NCBI GenBank assembly: GCA_023432475.1
Contig: JAEYUN010000028.1
Span: forward strand, 1-6,049
Length of the DNA stretch: 6,049 nucleotides
Origin: Candidatus Parcubacteria bacterium
Lineage (GTDB): Bacteria; Patescibacteriota; Saccharimonadia; Saccharimonadales; Saccharimonadaceae
Reading direction: 5' to 3'
Shown here: positions 5,024 through 6,049 of the stretch, piece after piece
Position numbering within the stretch: the first letter of the stretch is position 1
Layout: each line of letters begins with the position of its first letter
Notes under the pieces: generated by a model
What the model was told of the DNA's origin: nothing
The model's input: the letters and a program-made list of their open reading frames with translations, nothing else
Databases searched by the model: none
Translations under genes and position numbers: made by a program

Positions 5024-5060
5024 GCTCTCACTACTGAGTGCGGACGAAATTCGCCCGCAC
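5024..5060 (+). other. Hairpins in the rpsA-infB gap, no U-tract
   Basis: Just after the S1 stop, CTCA and TGAG (5027-5030 with 5035-5038) form a small hairpin with loop CTAC. Overlapping it, GTGCGG (5038-5043) pairs with CCGCAC (5055-5060), continued by CGA/TCG (5045-5047 with 5051-5053) across one A-C mismatch, giving a stable stem. AAAAG follows instead of Ts, so this is not an intrinsic terminator. A role in RNA processing, 3'-end stability or tuning infB expression is possible but unproven. Confidence 0.5.
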
Positions 5061-5090
5061 AAAAGTAGCGAGACGAGAAAGGAGCGCGCA

Positions 5091-6049
5091 ATGGCCGAGA
5101 GAATAGTAGAAGTGCCTGATATGATAACGGTCGGCGAGCTTGCTCAGACACTTGATTTGCCAGTTACTAAGTTAGTAAGTGAGCTTTTTAGAAATGGCAT
5201 TGCCGCTACCGTCAACCAGCGGATTGACATTGAGACGGCCCAGATTATTGTCGATGAGCTCGACCTGGATGTTGAGCTACAAAAACAAGCCAGCAAACAG
5301 TCCTCCCATGAAAAACACCATGTTTTGAGCGACGAGGCCGTTGAGCGACCGCCGATTGTTGCCGTTATGGGTCACGTTGACCACGGTAAGACTACTTTGC
5401 TTGACGCTATATTGGACACAAAAGTCGTAGAGGGCGAAGCGGGCGGTATCACCCAGCATATAAGTGCTTACCAAACTGTTCGCAACGGCCGGTCTATAAC
5501 TTTGCTTGATACACCGGGACACGAGGCCTTTTCGGCTCTACGCCAACACGGCGCGACATTGACTGACGTGGTTATTATCGTCGTGGCGGCAGACGACGGC
5601 GTCAAACCGCAGACGGTCGAAGCTATCAAGTTTGCCCAGAGCGCCAACGCCAAAATCGTTGTGGCTATTACAAAATGCGACAAAGAAACAGCCAATGTCG
5701 AACGCGTCAAAGCCCAACTAGCCAGCGAATACAACCTCAATCCGGAAGAGTGGGGCGGCGATACTGTCATGGTGGATATTAGTGCCAAAACTGGCACCAA
5801 CCTCGACAAGCTACTCGACATGGTGTTGCTCGTGGCTGACTTAGAAGAGCTCAAAGCCGACGTTAATGTGCCGGCTGAGGGTCTGGTTATTGAATCGCAT
5901 ATGGAAATCGGCAAGGGTCCAGTTGTTAGTGTTCTGGTCGAGCATGGTGAGCTAAAGCCTGGCCAATTCGTTGTATCAGGTACAACATATGCCAAAGTCC
6001 GTACCCAACTTGACTATGCAGGCCGGCCCCTGCCTGTCGCTGGACCAGC
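5091..6049 (+). CDS. infB: Translation initiation factor IF2 (partial, 3' end outside window)
   Basis: The open frame runs off the window after 319 codons. Residues about 10-60 form one IF2 N-terminal domain. The GTPase domain follows with G1 GHVDHGKT (94-101), G2 in GGITQHI (118-124), G3 DTPGHEAF (140-147) with the catalytic His144, G4 TKCD (194-197) and G5 SAK (231-233). Domain II begins near 262 (EGLVIES...). IF2 is a GTPase that brings initiator fMet-tRNA to the 30S subunit and promotes 50S joining. The region before G1 is only about 90 residues, far shorter than in E. coli, where the G domain begins near residue 390. G4 is TKCD rather than NKxD, a tolerated variant in other GTPases. AAAGGAG (5078-5084) lies 6 bases before the ATG. 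It follows rpsA in the same direction, probably in one transcript. Confidence 0.95.
   Translation, partial: MAERIVEVPDMITVGELAQTLDLPVTKLVSELFRNGIAATVNQRIDIETAQIIVDELDLDVELQKQASKQSSHEKHHVLSDEAVERPPIVAVMGHVDHGKTTLLDAILDTKVVEGEAGGITQHISAYQTVRNGRSITLLDTPGHEAFSALRQHGATLTDVVIIVVAADDGVKPQTVEAIKFAQSANAKIVVAITKCDKETANVERVKAQLASEYNLNPEEWGGDTVMVDISAKTGTNLDKLLDMVLLVADLEELKADVNVPAEGLVIESHMEIGKGPVVSVLVEHGELKPGQFVVSGTTYAKVRTQLDYAGRPLPVAGP

Noticed and set aside
5468..5995. Long open frame of 175 codons on the minus strand
   Set aside because: It lies antisense to the clearly coding GTPase region of infB, has Ser/Thr-rich low-information sequence and no Shine-Dalgarno.

Overview
The window looks like a chromosomal segment of a small-genome bacterium of the Candidate Phyla Radiation, most likely Candidatus Saccharibacteria (TM7). 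This placement is inferred from protein style, not from a marker-gene comparison. The clues are a GsiB-like KGG micro-protein, an IF2 with an N-terminal region of only about 85 residues, a four-domain S1 protein directly upstream of infB, and a small secreted protein ending in LPxTGP-like motifs plus a membrane segment. TGA works as a stop: it ends the ROK gene, and no frame needs TGA as an amino acid. That argues against the recoded lineages (Absconditabacteria, Gracilibacteria). No tRNA, rRNA, CRISPR array or insertion sequence was seen.

Layout. Bases 1-46 hold an intrinsic terminator for a gene outside the window. Bases 47-142 show only short palindromes. A strong consensus promoter (143-171) then drives a long structured leader and a small, very basic KGG protein (290-490). 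That gene converges on a minus-strand block and shares a bidirectional terminator with it at about 514-537.

The minus-strand block (550-3290, read right to left) encodes a ROK-family kinase-like protein without the usual zinc-binding cysteines, a small HExxH metallopeptidase-like protein with a C-terminal zinc ribbon, a four-segment membrane protein of unknown function, and an isochorismatase-fold cysteine hydrolase. Two junctions overlap (ROK/peptidase and membrane protein/hydrolase). Two genes, ROK and the membrane protein, have an extended -10 box so close to their ATG that their mRNAs should be leaderless or nearly so.

The right-hand block reads on the plus strand. It starts with a divergently transcribed small surface protein (3379-3807), followed by a strong promoter (3821-3850) and a structured leader in front of the ribosomal protein S1 gene rpsA (3956-5023). 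The translation initiation factor IF2 gene infB (5091 to the window end, incomplete) comes last. S1 and IF2 both act in translation initiation and are probably co-transcribed, since the 67-base gap between them holds hairpins but no U-tract terminator.

The most interesting points are the S1 leader, where a hairpin sits between a strong Shine-Dalgarno and a distant ATG with a loop complementary to that Shine-Dalgarno; the leaderless promoters; the unexplained four-gene minus-strand cluster; and the tandem sorting-signal-like motifs.
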